A stretch of 64,000 bases of DNA, from contig JAAYHY010000104.1 in assembly GCA_012735135.1 (NCBI GenBank), forward strand, positions 1-64,000. The letters are read 5' to 3'. Every line of letters starts with the position of its first letter. Position 1 is the stretch's first letter. The position numbers were made by a program, and so were the translations under genes. Positions 1 to 9,130 of the stretch are shown here, one piece after another. This DNA is from Bacillota bacterium. Lineage in GTDB: Bacteria; Bacillota; UBA4882; UBA10575. The notes beneath the pieces are model-generated. The model did no database searches. It worked only from the letters and a program-made list of their open reading frames with translations, and was not told the DNA's origin.

Positions 1-118
1 CAATCACATCCCCTTCTCTGGCGCCCGGTAAAAGTAGCACCAACATAGGTACAACCGAACCATTCTCCAACTCCACCAGGGCGTAATCGCCCTCAAAGCG
101 GTCGATAATCACCCGCAC
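1..118 (-). CDS. DUF3006-like small protein (3' end beyond window)
   Basis: Minus-strand translation from GTG at 118: VRVIIDRFEGDYALVELENGSVVPMLVLLLPGAREGDVI; typical DUF3006 N-terminus; purine-rich SD upstream. Confidence 0.65.
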   Translation of the reverse strand, partial: MRVIIDRFEGDYALVELENGSVVPMLVLLLPGAREGDVI

Positions 119-423
119 TTTAACTACCCCCTTCCCGATACTGATTATAGCTTTTCCATTAAAGTAGATTCAATCAAATAAAAAATCCCGATCCGTGTTT
201 GCTTCTTATTAACATATTCGTCACAGCGCTTCAACAGATTTTGGCAACTTTATTCCAGGTGTTCCGCTAACATAATAATATAATAATATAATAAGAGATT
301 TTTCTTGTGGAAGTTAGAAAGAGAAATAAGGACGTTTGTCCTCCCAAAACAAGGTTAGACAAAATTCGGAGACTCCTGTAAGCTATAAATGAAACAGGAG
401 AAACCGACAAACTGAGGAGGACA

Positions 424-708
424 ATGCAATTGGAAAAAGAAATACAAGAACGGATAGAAGCAAAAACTAGAGACAGCCTGCTTTATGAGACACTTGTCGT
501 GTACACCATGAGAGGTCAAACAATAGAGCGTGTTTTTGCGGGATGCCAAAGAGAAGCATTTTATGCGGTATACAAATTTAAGAGGCTTGGAAAGGCTGAA
601 GATGAAAGTTTTGCTTACTTATTCATGCATGAACCTGAAAAAACTGGCAAAATGGAGGAAATAACCCTTTGCTTTCTTCATTTATCCGTTATTTTTTCCG
701 AATTATGA
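424..708 (+). CDS. small hypothetical protein (94 aa)
   Basis: Strong SD (GAGGAGG) just upstream of ATG; followed by hairpin at 721-757. No family recognised. Confidence 0.55.
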   Translation: MQLEKEIQERIEAKTRDSLLYETLVVYTMRGQTIERVFAGCQREAFYAVYKFKRLGKAEDESFAYLFMHEPEKTGKMEEITLCFLHLSVIFSEL

Positions 709-720
709 CTGTAAATTTTG

Positions 721-757
721 AAACGGCGGTTTTAGCTTCTTACTAAAACCGCCGTTT
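721..757. terminator. hairpin, 15-bp perfect stem
   Basis: AAACGGCGGTTTTAG cttctta CTAAAACCGCCGTTT. Confidence 0.75.
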
Positions 758-763
758 GTCTAC

Positions 764-803
764 AGTCTGAAATACCGAACACTTTTGTTCGGTATTTCAG
801 ACT
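764..803. terminator. second tandem hairpin, 17-bp perfect stem
   Basis: AGTCTGAAATACCGAAC actttt GTTCGGTATTTCAGACT, between convergent genes. Confidence 0.7.
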
Positions 804-805
804 AA

Positions 806-1585
806 CTAGTGGTTAACTAGGGACTTATATTCCTTGGGCGAACAGCCCACATACTTTTTGAAGACATAATTGAAATATTTATACTCACCGATCCCACATA
901 AGAACCCAATTTCAGAAATGGCTAGTTTATCCTCTTGGAGTAGGGCGATGGCCTTCTGGATGCGGTACCGATTCAGGTATTCGATCACCGTGGTGCCCAA
1001 CGCCTTTTGAAACCGCTGGTTTATATACCGTTCGGAATAATGGACATGCTCAGCAAGATCCGAAAGGGTGATTTTTTGGCTGTAATGGTCGGTAATAAAA
1101 TCTAAAATCGACGTGACCAAAGGATCGTCCGGTTCTTCCAGTTTTAAATTGCTCAGTAGGGAAAGATTCTTAAGCTCCGCTCTACTTTGATTTTCTTGCC
1201 GCAAGAGGCGGATGTTTTTACATTCCAGCGCCGCCCGGTCCAGCGCTTCGAGGATTTCTTCCTGATTCAGCGGTTTCAGAATATAGTCGGAGACCCCGAT
1301 GCGAATAGCCTCTCTGGCGTATTCAAATTCAGAATAGCCGGTCAAAAGAATGGCTACGTAATCATACTGGTATTTTGTTTCCATGATCATCTCCAGCCCG
1401 TTCATCACCGGCATTTCGATATCGGTAATGACGATATCCGGGTTTAAGGTTTGAATCAGCTCCTTTCCTTCAACACCGTTGCGGGCCTCCCCCACCACGA
1501 CATAGCCGTGTTCTTCCCAAGGCACTGAATAGCGGATGCCTTTTCTGATAATATCCTCGTCTTCTACCAACACCACACTATACAT
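806..1585 (-). CDS. response regulator, YesN/AraC type
   Basis: MYSVVLVEDEDIIRKGI receiver plus C-terminal AraC HTH (SPKEYKSLV). ORF-track start is likely about 29 codons too long. Confidence 0.9.
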   Translation of the reverse strand: MYSVVLVEDEDIIRKGIRYSVPWEEHGYVVVGEARNGVEGKELIQTLNPDIVITDIEMPVMNGLEMIMETKYQYDYVAILLTGYSEFEYAREAIRIGVSDYILKPLNQEEILEALDRAALECKNIRLLRQENQSRAELKNLSLLSNLKLEEPDDPLVTSILDFITDHYSQKITLSDLAEHVHYSERYINQRFQKALGTTVIEYLNRYRIQKAIALLQEDKLAISEIGFLCGIGEYKYFNYVFKKYVGCSPKEYKSLVNH

Positions 1586-3275
1586 CTTTTTTCCCCCTAC
1601 AGAGCAGCTTTGCCGTGACCGTAAAAGATTTCCCCTCTTCGCTGTCGATGAAAAGCCCACACTCATTCCCATATTTCAAGATCAGCCGACGGGAGATGTT
1701 CTGTAAACCGTTGTGCTCCGTTTTAATCCCTTCGGAAACAATCATCCGCCGCAAGGTGGCCAATCTCTCCGCAGAAACCCCCGGACCGTCGTCTTTCACC
1801 TGCAAAAACAGATATCCACCCGCCAGCCAGCCCTTAATCTCAATCGAGAGCTCCATTTTTTTCTGGAATCCGTACTTAATACTGTTTTCAATCAAAGGTT
1901 GCAACAAAGGTTTTGGAATTGTGCAGCGGCCGCACTCGGGGGCGATTTCCACCCTAACCTTGAAACGCTCGCCAAATCTGGTTTTTTGAATAAAGAGGTA
2001 ATCTTCGATATACTCCATATCCTCGGCGAGCGCGACATCCCCCTTGGTGTTGTTGATGCTATAGCGGAGAATGTGGGTAAACCTTTCCAACAGATACATA
2101 GCTTTTTTTGGTTCCTCAAGGATTAGGTATTTGTTATTGTCCAAAGTATTGTAAATGAAATGAGGATTAATCTGCATCTGTAAGTTGCGCATTTCAATCA
2201 TGCTATTCAGTCTAATCAAATCGGTATTGCGCGTGTTTAGATCATTGATACTTTTCACCATTTTATTAATCTGGGTCCCGATCTCTTCAAACTCGTCGCC
2301 GGTATTAAGCTGGATGATATGCTCATTATCTTCGTACCGGAGAATACGAATCTCTTTCACCAGAGCATCGACGGATTTCGCATTCTTTTCGGCCATCATC
2401 TGCGCCAACTTCCTAAACATCACCAGCCAAATGTAGCCAAGCAAAACAATGGTGATCAAACCGATAATAATGTATAGCGAGTTCCGCGGGGAGTAGACCA
2501 GTGAATAAAGGATGGCATTTTTATCGGTCAGGATTCGTGTTCCAATCCGGTACCGGTTATTTTGAACGGTAATAAAGCGCCGTGTAGGGTCCATCTTGTA
2601 TTTGTTCGTGTTCCGTTCGGGGAGAAAGGCGTTTTTTGTATGGTAGATGATGGCGCCATCCAGATTTGTAATGATACAGTCATACTGATATTCGGAGAAA
2701 AGACTACCCCAGTCGTTCCCATTCAGATAAACCGTGACAAACCCGACCAATTCCCCCTTTTGGTAAAGGGGTTTGGCATAAACGCACTCCGAGCGGTCTC
2801 CGGAAAAATAATAGACCGTACTATAAATTGGCGTACCGGCCTTTAAAGCGTTGTCAGCCACGATTTTGTTAAATTCCGTCCGGTGTAAATTCAATGCCTC
2901 CTCACTGAAGCTGGTGTGGATGATCTCCCGCTGCCGGTTCATTAAAATGATATTAAGCCGTACCGGGCTGGTGTAGTTATACTTACTTAATGAGTACTGC
3001 ACTTCTTTACCGTTAGTAACACCGGTAATCCGGCGGACAAAAAGATCTTGGTTCTCCCGATCTTCCAGATAAGCAGTGACATCTGCATAGACCTCGTCAA
3101 AGCGGCGGTTTAAAAAATTAAGATGCCCTTCCACACTGAAGTTCTGTTCCAAATAGTTCAACCTGAAAATGGGAATGCAGAACAAGAGACAACCAATGAT
3201 CACTAAAAAAATGATCCTTTTTAGCGCCTGTTCTTCTAAATGCTTTTTAAATCGGCTCGTTGGTTTTTTATCCAT
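1578..3275 (-). CDS. sensor histidine kinase, YesM type
   Basis: TM regions, HAMP-like linker, MQINPHFIYNTLDN and HATPase motif ENSIKYGF; overlaps the response regulator start. Confidence 0.9.
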   Translation of the reverse strand: MDKKPTSRFKKHLEEQALKRIIFLVIIGCLLFCIPIFRLNYLEQNFSVEGHLNFLNRRFDEVYADVTAYLEDRENQDLFVRRITGVTNGKEVQYSLSKYNYTSPVRLNIILMNRQREIIHTSFSEEALNLHRTEFNKIVADNALKAGTPIYSTVYYFSGDRSECVYAKPLYQKGELVGFVTVYLNGNDWGSLFSEYQYDCIITNLDGAIIYHTKNAFLPERNTNKYKMDPTRRFITVQNNRYRIGTRILTDKNAILYSLVYSPRNSLYIIIGLITIVLLGYIWLVMFRKLAQMMAEKNAKSVDALVKEIRILRYEDNEHIIQLNTGDEFEEIGTQINKMVKSINDLNTRNTDLIRLNSMIEMRNLQMQINPHFIYNTLDNNKYLILEEPKKAMYLLERFTHILRYSINNTKGDVALAEDMEYIEDYLFIQKTRFGERFKVRVEIAPECGRCTIPKPLLQPLIENSIKYGFQKKMELSIEIKGWLAGGYLFLQVKDDGPGVSAERLATLRRMIVSEGIKTEHNGLQNISRRLILKYGNECGLFIDSEEGKSFTVTAKLLCRGKKDV

Positions 3276-3474
3276 TAATACATCCCACCGTAGTACCCAT
3301 GTCAACTAGCCTTTTAAATTGATACAAATTATTTCAGATTCGTCATTATTATAACACGATCGCTTCTCTGATCTCTATTCAACATGGACATTACGGTACA
3401 GGTAGATAGAGGTAATTCTAAAACTCTCCTGTTGTAGAAGGCGGCTAGGCCAGCATGATTATCTTACCCTTGAC

Positions 3475-4803
3475 TTAAAATACCTTGCCTACAAACGCAA
3501 AGACGGGTTCCATCCCTTCTTCCGTAAAGGCCAGATCCAAACAGATGTCAAACAAGGGAGTATTATAAAGGATACCCGTGCCCACACTTTTTTGGAGGGC
3601 AAAGTCGGCCTGGTCATTATAAACCGTACCGAGGTCGGTAAAGATTCTCCACTGCAGCGCTCCTAAAAATGGTTTCCGGGAACGGTGAAAAAGATTAAAA
3701 CTCCTTTCTAAACAGAGCAGGACGAGGTTAACCCCTTCCCGGTCATCAGAACCGTACCCCCGCACCAGGTTATTAAAATGCATGTTTATTTCCCGGCCCT
3801 GATTGATATGGCCTAAAAAGAGCAGGCCACGGTAGTTATGATAACGCAACGGCAGCCTTAGCCTGTAGACTTGGTAGTTTTCTTTTTCCACGGTACCGAA
3901 GGTAGCACTGAAACTGTAACTAAGGTTTTTCCCCCAATCGTCATAGAGATGACTCGCGGCAAAAACTGTGGCCAGTTGGGTATTGACCGGTTCTTTCATT
4001 TTGTCGCCACGTCCGATTTCCCCGGCGAAAAGCGCCAGATTAAAATAGCTACCCAAACCGTTATCGTAGGTAAACTGGGTCTTAAGACCATCCTGATAGT
4101 GGTAGCCCGGGTGGAGTGAGTTGCTTTCCCGAAAATAACCTAGTTCAGCCCAGGTGGGTAGGGTAAATGTATATTTTGCCGACAGATTGTAATAGAAAAG
4201 ATCATAGGATAAATCATAAGAACCACTGAGATTGGGCGAAAATTGTCTGTATTTAGCAGTCACGCCGGCGCCTAGCACCACTTCATTAAAAGGAAGAATT
4301 GGGTAGAAACTTACCTGAAAAGGTTTTTCCACTTGGGCCAGGATCTTGGCCAACTCGGCTTTGGCCGCCTCGTTCTTTTCGTAGATGGAAAGGAATTCGT
4401 TCAAGGCGGACAACGCTTTTTCCCTTTGTCCATCAAGGAGGTAGGCCCTTCCTAGGCGGCAGGCGGTAAGGGAATCCTGTTCTTCGTCTCCGAAGGAAGG
4501 CAGGTTCTCCAAAATTTTAATCGCTTTTTTCGGATGGTGGCCTAATAAATAGGGGGCTTGAATTAGATACTCGGCCATGAATCCCTGGGCATTGTAATTA
4601 TCCGGATCCGAAATTAATGTCTCCTCCAGTAAAAGATAGGCCTGGGGGAGGTAGGCAAACTCGTAAATAAAGCCGCGACCAGAGGGTCTTTCTAGAATCT
4701 CTTCAGCAAGTAACTGATGGTTCTCAATTTCACCCGCCAAGACTTGAACCCGACAAGTTAGGACCAAGGTTAGAAATAGAAGAATAAAAACCCTTTTTTT
4801 CAT
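3475..4803 (-). CDS. exported TPR protein with Omp85/surface-antigen-like beta-barrel C-terminus
   Basis: Signal peptide; TPR-like N-terminus; alternating aromatic strands; Omp85-like VRGYGSDDREG, later FTDLGTVY and terminal F (AFVGKVF). SD AAAGGAGG. Confidence 0.65.
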   Translation of the reverse strand: MKKRVFILLFLTLVLTCRVQVLAGEIENHQLLAEEILERPSGRGFIYEFAYLPQAYLLLEETLISDPDNYNAQGFMAEYLIQAPYLLGHHPKKAIKILENLPSFGDEEQDSLTACRLGRAYLLDGQREKALSALNEFLSIYEKNEAAKAELAKILAQVEKPFQVSFYPILPFNEVVLGAGVTAKYRQFSPNLSGSYDLSYDLFYYNLSAKYTFTLPTWAELGYFRESNSLHPGYHYQDGLKTQFTYDNGLGSYFNLALFAGEIGRGDKMKEPVNTQLATVFAASHLYDDWGKNLSYSFSATFGTVEKENYQVYRLRLPLRYHNYRGLLFLGHINQGREINMHFNNLVRGYGSDDREGVNLVLLCLERSFNLFHRSRKPFLGALQWRIFTDLGTVYNDQADFALQKSVGTGILYNTPLFDICLDLAFTEEGMEPVFAFVGKVF

Positions 4804-4905
4804 AATATTTGACCTCCTTTACCTAGAAAACGCCTTCGAAGCTTGTCGACTCACCCGGCTTTAATTTCCATCCCTTCTTGTGCTGGCAGAAGCCGGCGTG
4901 GGCAA

Positions 4906-5757
4906 CTACTTATATGTTTTGTCCCTTTCGCTTTCAATAAGGGCCCCCCAATCCTCTTTACTCACCTTTTTAGCCCACTGTAACTCGAGAATTTGCCCGT
5001 TTGGATAATAGGAACCCACATCATTAAAATCTTCAATCTTCACGATCTTACAGGTATCATCATTGGCAATCCAGATGTAAAAATCTTTCCCGAACATCGC
5101 CGCGAGCAACCCTTTACCGGTAAATTTATATTTCTGGCAGCCCACCCCGTTGACGCTCTCTTGACCAAGGTCCTCTCCGGCAAGATCACAATAAAGACCG
5201 TAGCGGTAGTAACCTACCTCAAATTTCTTTTGTTTTTGATTTAAAAATTTCATCCCCAAGGCAAGTTCGGTTGTTCTTTCAAAGGTGGGAAGCCTTTTAA
5301 ACTTTATTTGCTCGACATAGCTATTGATTGCCCCTTTTTTATCCCTGGACTTGCCTTCGCATTGCCAGTAATAATCATAAAAATTATCAACCGTTCGGCG
5401 GTGACTGATCGTATAATTGGGCGGGACATTTTCAACCGGATTCAAACATCTTATCTCCCTGCGCTTTGGCATAAAATAACGCCAGTCATATTCATAAAGA
5501 TAATGATAGACCACTGTGGGGTTTTTATAGGTAAAAAGGGTTTCAACTACATCTTCCGCGCTTATGTAAATGTAGTAGTCGCATATTCCACCCGTCTCAT
5601 CCCCCACGCCGGCACTAGTGTAGTAATACAAGGTACCAACGGCTATTTTATTCCGGTCAAAAACAAACAGATCCAAACTGTCACGGGCATCCACCGTTGA
5701 GCCTATCGCCAAAATCAATAAAAAAAGAAACAAGGTTACTTTCTTCATCTTTATCAC
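4906..5757 (-). CDS. exported protein of unknown function
   Basis: Signal peptide MKKVTLFLFLLILAIGSTVDA; possible LolA/DUF4412-like pattern (VNGVGCQKYKF...WIANDD), low certainty. Confidence 0.6.
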   Translation of the reverse strand: MIKMKKVTLFLFLLILAIGSTVDARDSLDLFVFDRNKIAVGTLYYYTSAGVGDETGGICDYYIYISAEDVVETLFTYKNPTVVYHYLYEYDWRYFMPKRREIRCLNPVENVPPNYTISHRRTVDNFYDYYWQCEGKSRDKKGAINSYVEQIKFKRLPTFERTTELALGMKFLNQKQKKFEVGYYRYGLYCDLAGEDLGQESVNGVGCQKYKFTGKGLLAAMFGKDFYIWIANDDTCKIVKIEDFNDVGSYYPNGQILELQWAKKVSKEDWGALIESERDKTYK

Positions 5758-5983
5758 CTCCAGTAAAAATTAGGGAAGATTGAGAAGAACAGCTTGTTTT
5801 CCCACATTTTACTACGGACAGTTCCTTTTGTCAAATTATTCTGACATCTTGGGTGGTCACTCGCGATGCAAGACTGAGGGTCTGCGCTTCGGCGCCACCG
5901 GGAACAGCAACCCACATTTGCTCCGGCAAAGGAAAATCTTGCTTTTCGGTCAATAAATGTGTACTATATTTAAAACTGAGGTG

Positions 5984-6691
5984 ATGCCGGTGGAGATTGC
6001 GCAGGACGAAATCTTAAGGTATTTGGGTTACCGGAACCAGAATCCAGACCCGGCGACGGCCAAACTGATCGCGGAATGCCTGAGTGAACTCAAAGCGGTG
6101 ATACGAGCAGGCGTGGTCTATCAGCGCTACCCGCTGGAGAAGCAAGGGGACCGGATTGGGCTTTCGGGGACGAACTTAACGATTTACAGTAAAGACCTCA
6201 GCCATCATCTGCGGCAGGCGGACCAATGCCTCCTGCTGGCCGCCACCTTGGGTCTGGGGCCTGACCAAAGGATCGCCACCTACGCCAGGCTGGACTTGGC
6301 CAGAGGAATCGTCCTGGATGCTTGTGCCACCGCAGCCATCGAGGCCCTCTGCGCTGAAGCCCAAAATAAGCTAAAGGCCAAACTGGCAAAGGAAGGATAT
6401 GCTCTCACCGGCCGGTATAGCCCAGGGTATGGCGATCTAGCCATAACGCTCCAGAAAGCCATCCTTGAGGTGCTCCGCGCTTACCCCCGGATCGGTCTGA
6501 CCGTGAATGAAGAGCACATTCTGCTCCCCCGCAAGTCGGTGACGGCCTTCATCGGTCTGGAGAAAAGGGAAGAAAGCGGGCGGGCCCAGGAGAGACCGGC
6601 GCCGGCCGCCGGGGTCAAAGCTGATGACCACTGCCGCCGTTGTCCGGATCAAACTTGTCGGTACAGAAAAGGTGGGGATCGTAATGGATAA
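5984..6691 (+). CDS. cobalamin-dependent methionine synthase activation-domain protein (stand-alone)
   Basis: Activation-domain-like sequence (LGLGPDQRIATYARLDLARGIVLDACATAAIEAL, GRYSPGYGDLAI); overlaps metH start by 8 nt. Start among 5957/5984/5990 uncertain. Confidence 0.8.
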   Translation: MPVEIAQDEILRYLGYRNQNPDPATAKLIAECLSELKAVIRAGVVYQRYPLEKQGDRIGLSGTNLTIYSKDLSHHLRQADQCLLLAATLGLGPDQRIATYARLDLARGIVLDACATAAIEALCAEAQNKLKAKLAKEGYALTGRYSPGYGDLAITLQKAILEVLRAYPRIGLTVNEEHILLPRKSVTAFIGLEKREESGRAQERPAPAAGVKADDHCRRCPDQTCRYRKGGDRNG

Positions 6692-9062
6692 GAAGCTTAA
6701 TTTCGATAACTTTCTAATCTTTGACGGTGCCATGGGCACGATGCTGCAAGCCTCCGGAATGAAGGGAGGAGAGCTGGCGGAGAGGTATAACCTGGAAAAG
6801 CCGGAGGTCATTTCAGGGATTCACCGCGCTTACCTCGCGGCGGGCGCGGAGGTGATCACCACCAATACTTTTAGCGCCAACCGGTTTAAGCTGGCGGAGG
6901 CCGGTTTGGACTTGGCCGAGGTCATCGGCGCGGCGGTGGCCATTGCCCGTCAGGCGGCCGGCCAACGCCTGGTCGCTTTGGATATCGGGCCGTTGGGGCG
7001 ACTGATGGAGCCCTACGGCAACTTAAGTTTTGAGGCCGCCTATGAGGCCTTCGCCGAACAGATCAGGCTTGGCCAAGCGGCGGGCGCCGACTTAATCCTG
7101 ATTGAAACCATGTCCGACCTCTACGAAGCAAAAGCCGCAATCCTAGCGGCCCGGGAGAATGCGGAATTGCCCGTCTTCTGTACAATGACTTTCCAAGCGG
7201 ATGGCCGGACGCTGACCGGGGCCGACCCCCTGACGGTAGTCAATGTGCTGCAAAGTTTGGGTGTAACCGCTTTGGGGATCAATTGCTCGCTCGGTCCCAA
7301 GGAGATTCTGCCTTTGGTCCGTACCGTCCTCAAGTTCGCCCAAGTCCCTGTCATAGTGCAACCCAACGCCGGCCTCCCCCAGCTGATAGGGGAAAAAACC
7401 ATTTACCAAATCATGCCGGCAGAGTTTGCCGCCTACGGCAAAGAAATGGCCATGGCCGGAGTGGGTATCTTGGGCGGCTGTTGCGGCACCACTCCCGATC
7501 ATATCAAAGCCCTGAAGGAAGCGGTGGGCGGTTTAAAACCGGTGGAAAGGAAAGTTCCGCGGCTTACAGCCGCCAGTTCAGCCACTACCACCGTGGCCTT
7601 AGGGGGGGAGATTAAGATCATCGGGGAACGTCTCAACCCCAGCGGCAAGAAGAGATTGAAGGAAGCTTTGCGGGAAGGGGATCTGGATTATCTCCTCCGG
7701 GAAGCGGTGGACCAAAGGGACAACGGCGCCCATATTCTCGATGTTAATGTGGGCCTTCCGGAGATTGATGAAAAAACGGTCATGGTAAAAGTAATCAAAG
7801 AAATCCAAGGTGTCATCAACCTCCCCCTCCAGATTGACAGTGTCCGGCCGGAGGTAATTGAGGCCGCCGTCCGGATCTGCAACGGACGGCCGATTATCAA
7901 TTCGGTCAACGGTGAAGAAAAGGCCATGGCGGCTATTCTTCCCACTGCCAAAAAATACGGTTGCCTGGTGGTGGCCTTGACGATGGACGAGAAGGGCATC
8001 CCGCCCACGGCGGAGGAAAGATTAAGGATTGCGGAACGGATCATCAATAAAGCCGCCGCCTATGGCCTACCCAAGGAAGACATCATCGTTGACTGTTTGG
8101 TCCTAACCGCTTCCGCCCAACAACGGGAAGTTCAGGAAACCATCAAAGCAGTACGTCTGGTCAAAGAAAAACTGGGGGTCAAAACAACACTGGGGGTGAG
8201 TAATGTCTCTTTTGGGCTACCCGCCCGTCCCCTTTTAAACCGGACCTTCCTCGCGGCGGCACTGGCCGCCGGCCTGGATGCGCCGATCATGAATCCACTG
8301 GATGCGGAGATGCGGGACACGGTCCGCGCCTTTAATGTGCTTTGGAATCATGATCGGGAGAGCAGGGACTTTATCAAGGCGTACTCCACGCCGGAAGAGA
8401 AACCGGCACTCCACCCCAGACGGGAACGGAAAGATCTGAAAACTTTGATCATCGCCGGCCTGAAGGAAGAAGCGGCGGCCGTAGTACGGGACCTGCTCAA
8501 AGCGGAGAAAGGACTGGCCATCGTCGATCATTACCTCATCCCCGCCCTTGACCTCGTTGGTGAACGCTACGAAAAGGGGGAGTTATTCCTGCCCCAGCTG
8601 ATCCAAGCGGCGGAGACGGTGAAAAGGGCCTTTGCCGTCATAAAAGAAGACCTGCGTAAAGAGGCTGGCCCGGCCGCGGCGGTCAGCAAAGGAAAGATTG
8701 TCATCGCGACAGTCAAAGGGGATGTCCATGATATCGGCAAGAATATCGTCAAACTTCTCTTGGAGAATTACGGTTTTACCGTTTATGCCCTGGGCAAAGA
8801 TGTGCCCAGCGCCGTCATTGTCGAGAAAGTCCGGGAAGAACAGGCGGCTTTGGTTGGCTTGAGCGCTTTGATGACAACGACCGTCCGGAACATGGCGGAA
8901 GCGCTCACGGCTTTACGCCACGCCTGCCCGGAGGTGAAAATAATGGTGGGCGGCGCCGTGCTCAATGAAGACTACGCCCAAAGGATCGGCGCCGATTTCT
9001 ACGGTAAAGATGCCCGGGAGGCGGTGAAAATTGCGGAAATGGTCTACCGAGAAAAAAACTGA
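6684..9062 (+). CDS. metH: cobalamin-dependent methionine synthase lacking the activation domain
   Basis: Hcy-binding (FDGAMGTMLQ, GGCCGTTPDHI), pterin-binding (IIGERLNPSGKK) and B12-binding (DVHDIGKNIV) motifs. Confidence 0.93.
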   Translation: MDKKLNFDNFLIFDGAMGTMLQASGMKGGELAERYNLEKPEVISGIHRAYLAAGAEVITTNTFSANRFKLAEAGLDLAEVIGAAVAIARQAAGQRLVALDIGPLGRLMEPYGNLSFEAAYEAFAEQIRLGQAAGADLILIETMSDLYEAKAAILAARENAELPVFCTMTFQADGRTLTGADPLTVVNVLQSLGVTALGINCSLGPKEILPLVRTVLKFAQVPVIVQPNAGLPQLIGEKTIYQIMPAEFAAYGKEMAMAGVGILGGCCGTTPDHIKALKEAVGGLKPVERKVPRLTAASSATTTVALGGEIKIIGERLNPSGKKRLKEALREGDLDYLLREAVDQRDNGAHILDVNVGLPEIDEKTVMVKVIKEIQGVINLPLQIDSVRPEVIEAAVRICNGRPIINSVNGEEKAMAAILPTAKKYGCLVVALTMDEKGIPPTAEERLRIAERIINKAAAYGLPKEDIIVDCLVLTASAQQREVQETIKAVRLVKEKLGVKTTLGVSNVSFGLPARPLLNRTFLAAALAAGLDAPIMNPLDAEMRDTVRAFNVLWNHDRESRDFIKAYSTPEEKPALHPRRERKDLKTLIIAGLKEEAAAVVRDLLKAEKGLAIVDHYLIPALDLVGERYEKGELFLPQLIQAAETVKRAFAVIKEDLRKEAGPAAAVSKGKIVIATVKGDVHDIGKNIVKLLLENYGFTVYALGKDVPSAVIVEKVREEQAALVGLSALMTTTVRNMAEALTALRHACPEVKIMVGGAVLNEDYAQRIGADFYGKDAREAVKIAEMVYREKN

Positions 9063-9101
9063 GGAGACCAGTTTCCCCCCTCTCCCAAAGAGATAAAGCA
9101 A

Positions 9102-9125
9102 AACCGGGTGGTGAACCACCCGGTT
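9102..9125. terminator. hairpin between convergent metH and aldo/keto reductase
   Basis: AACCGGGTGG tgaa CCACCCGGTT. Confidence 0.75.
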
Positions 9126-9130
9126 ATCTA

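Noticed and set aside
4825-4910. Leader element A as a c-di-GMP (GEMM) riboswitch
   Set aside because: Lacks the GEMM-I and GEMM-II conserved cores; reported as an unknown recurring element instead.
5840-5955. Possible SAM/cobalamin/THF riboswitch upstream of the methionine synthase genes
   Set aside because: The leader is GC-rich with some pairing, but I could not match S-box or B12-box consensus motifs; needs cmscan.
7121-8965. Multiple long antisense ORFs within metH
   Set aside because: Typical GC-rich shadow ORFs opposite a strongly conserved gene; no independent coding evidence.
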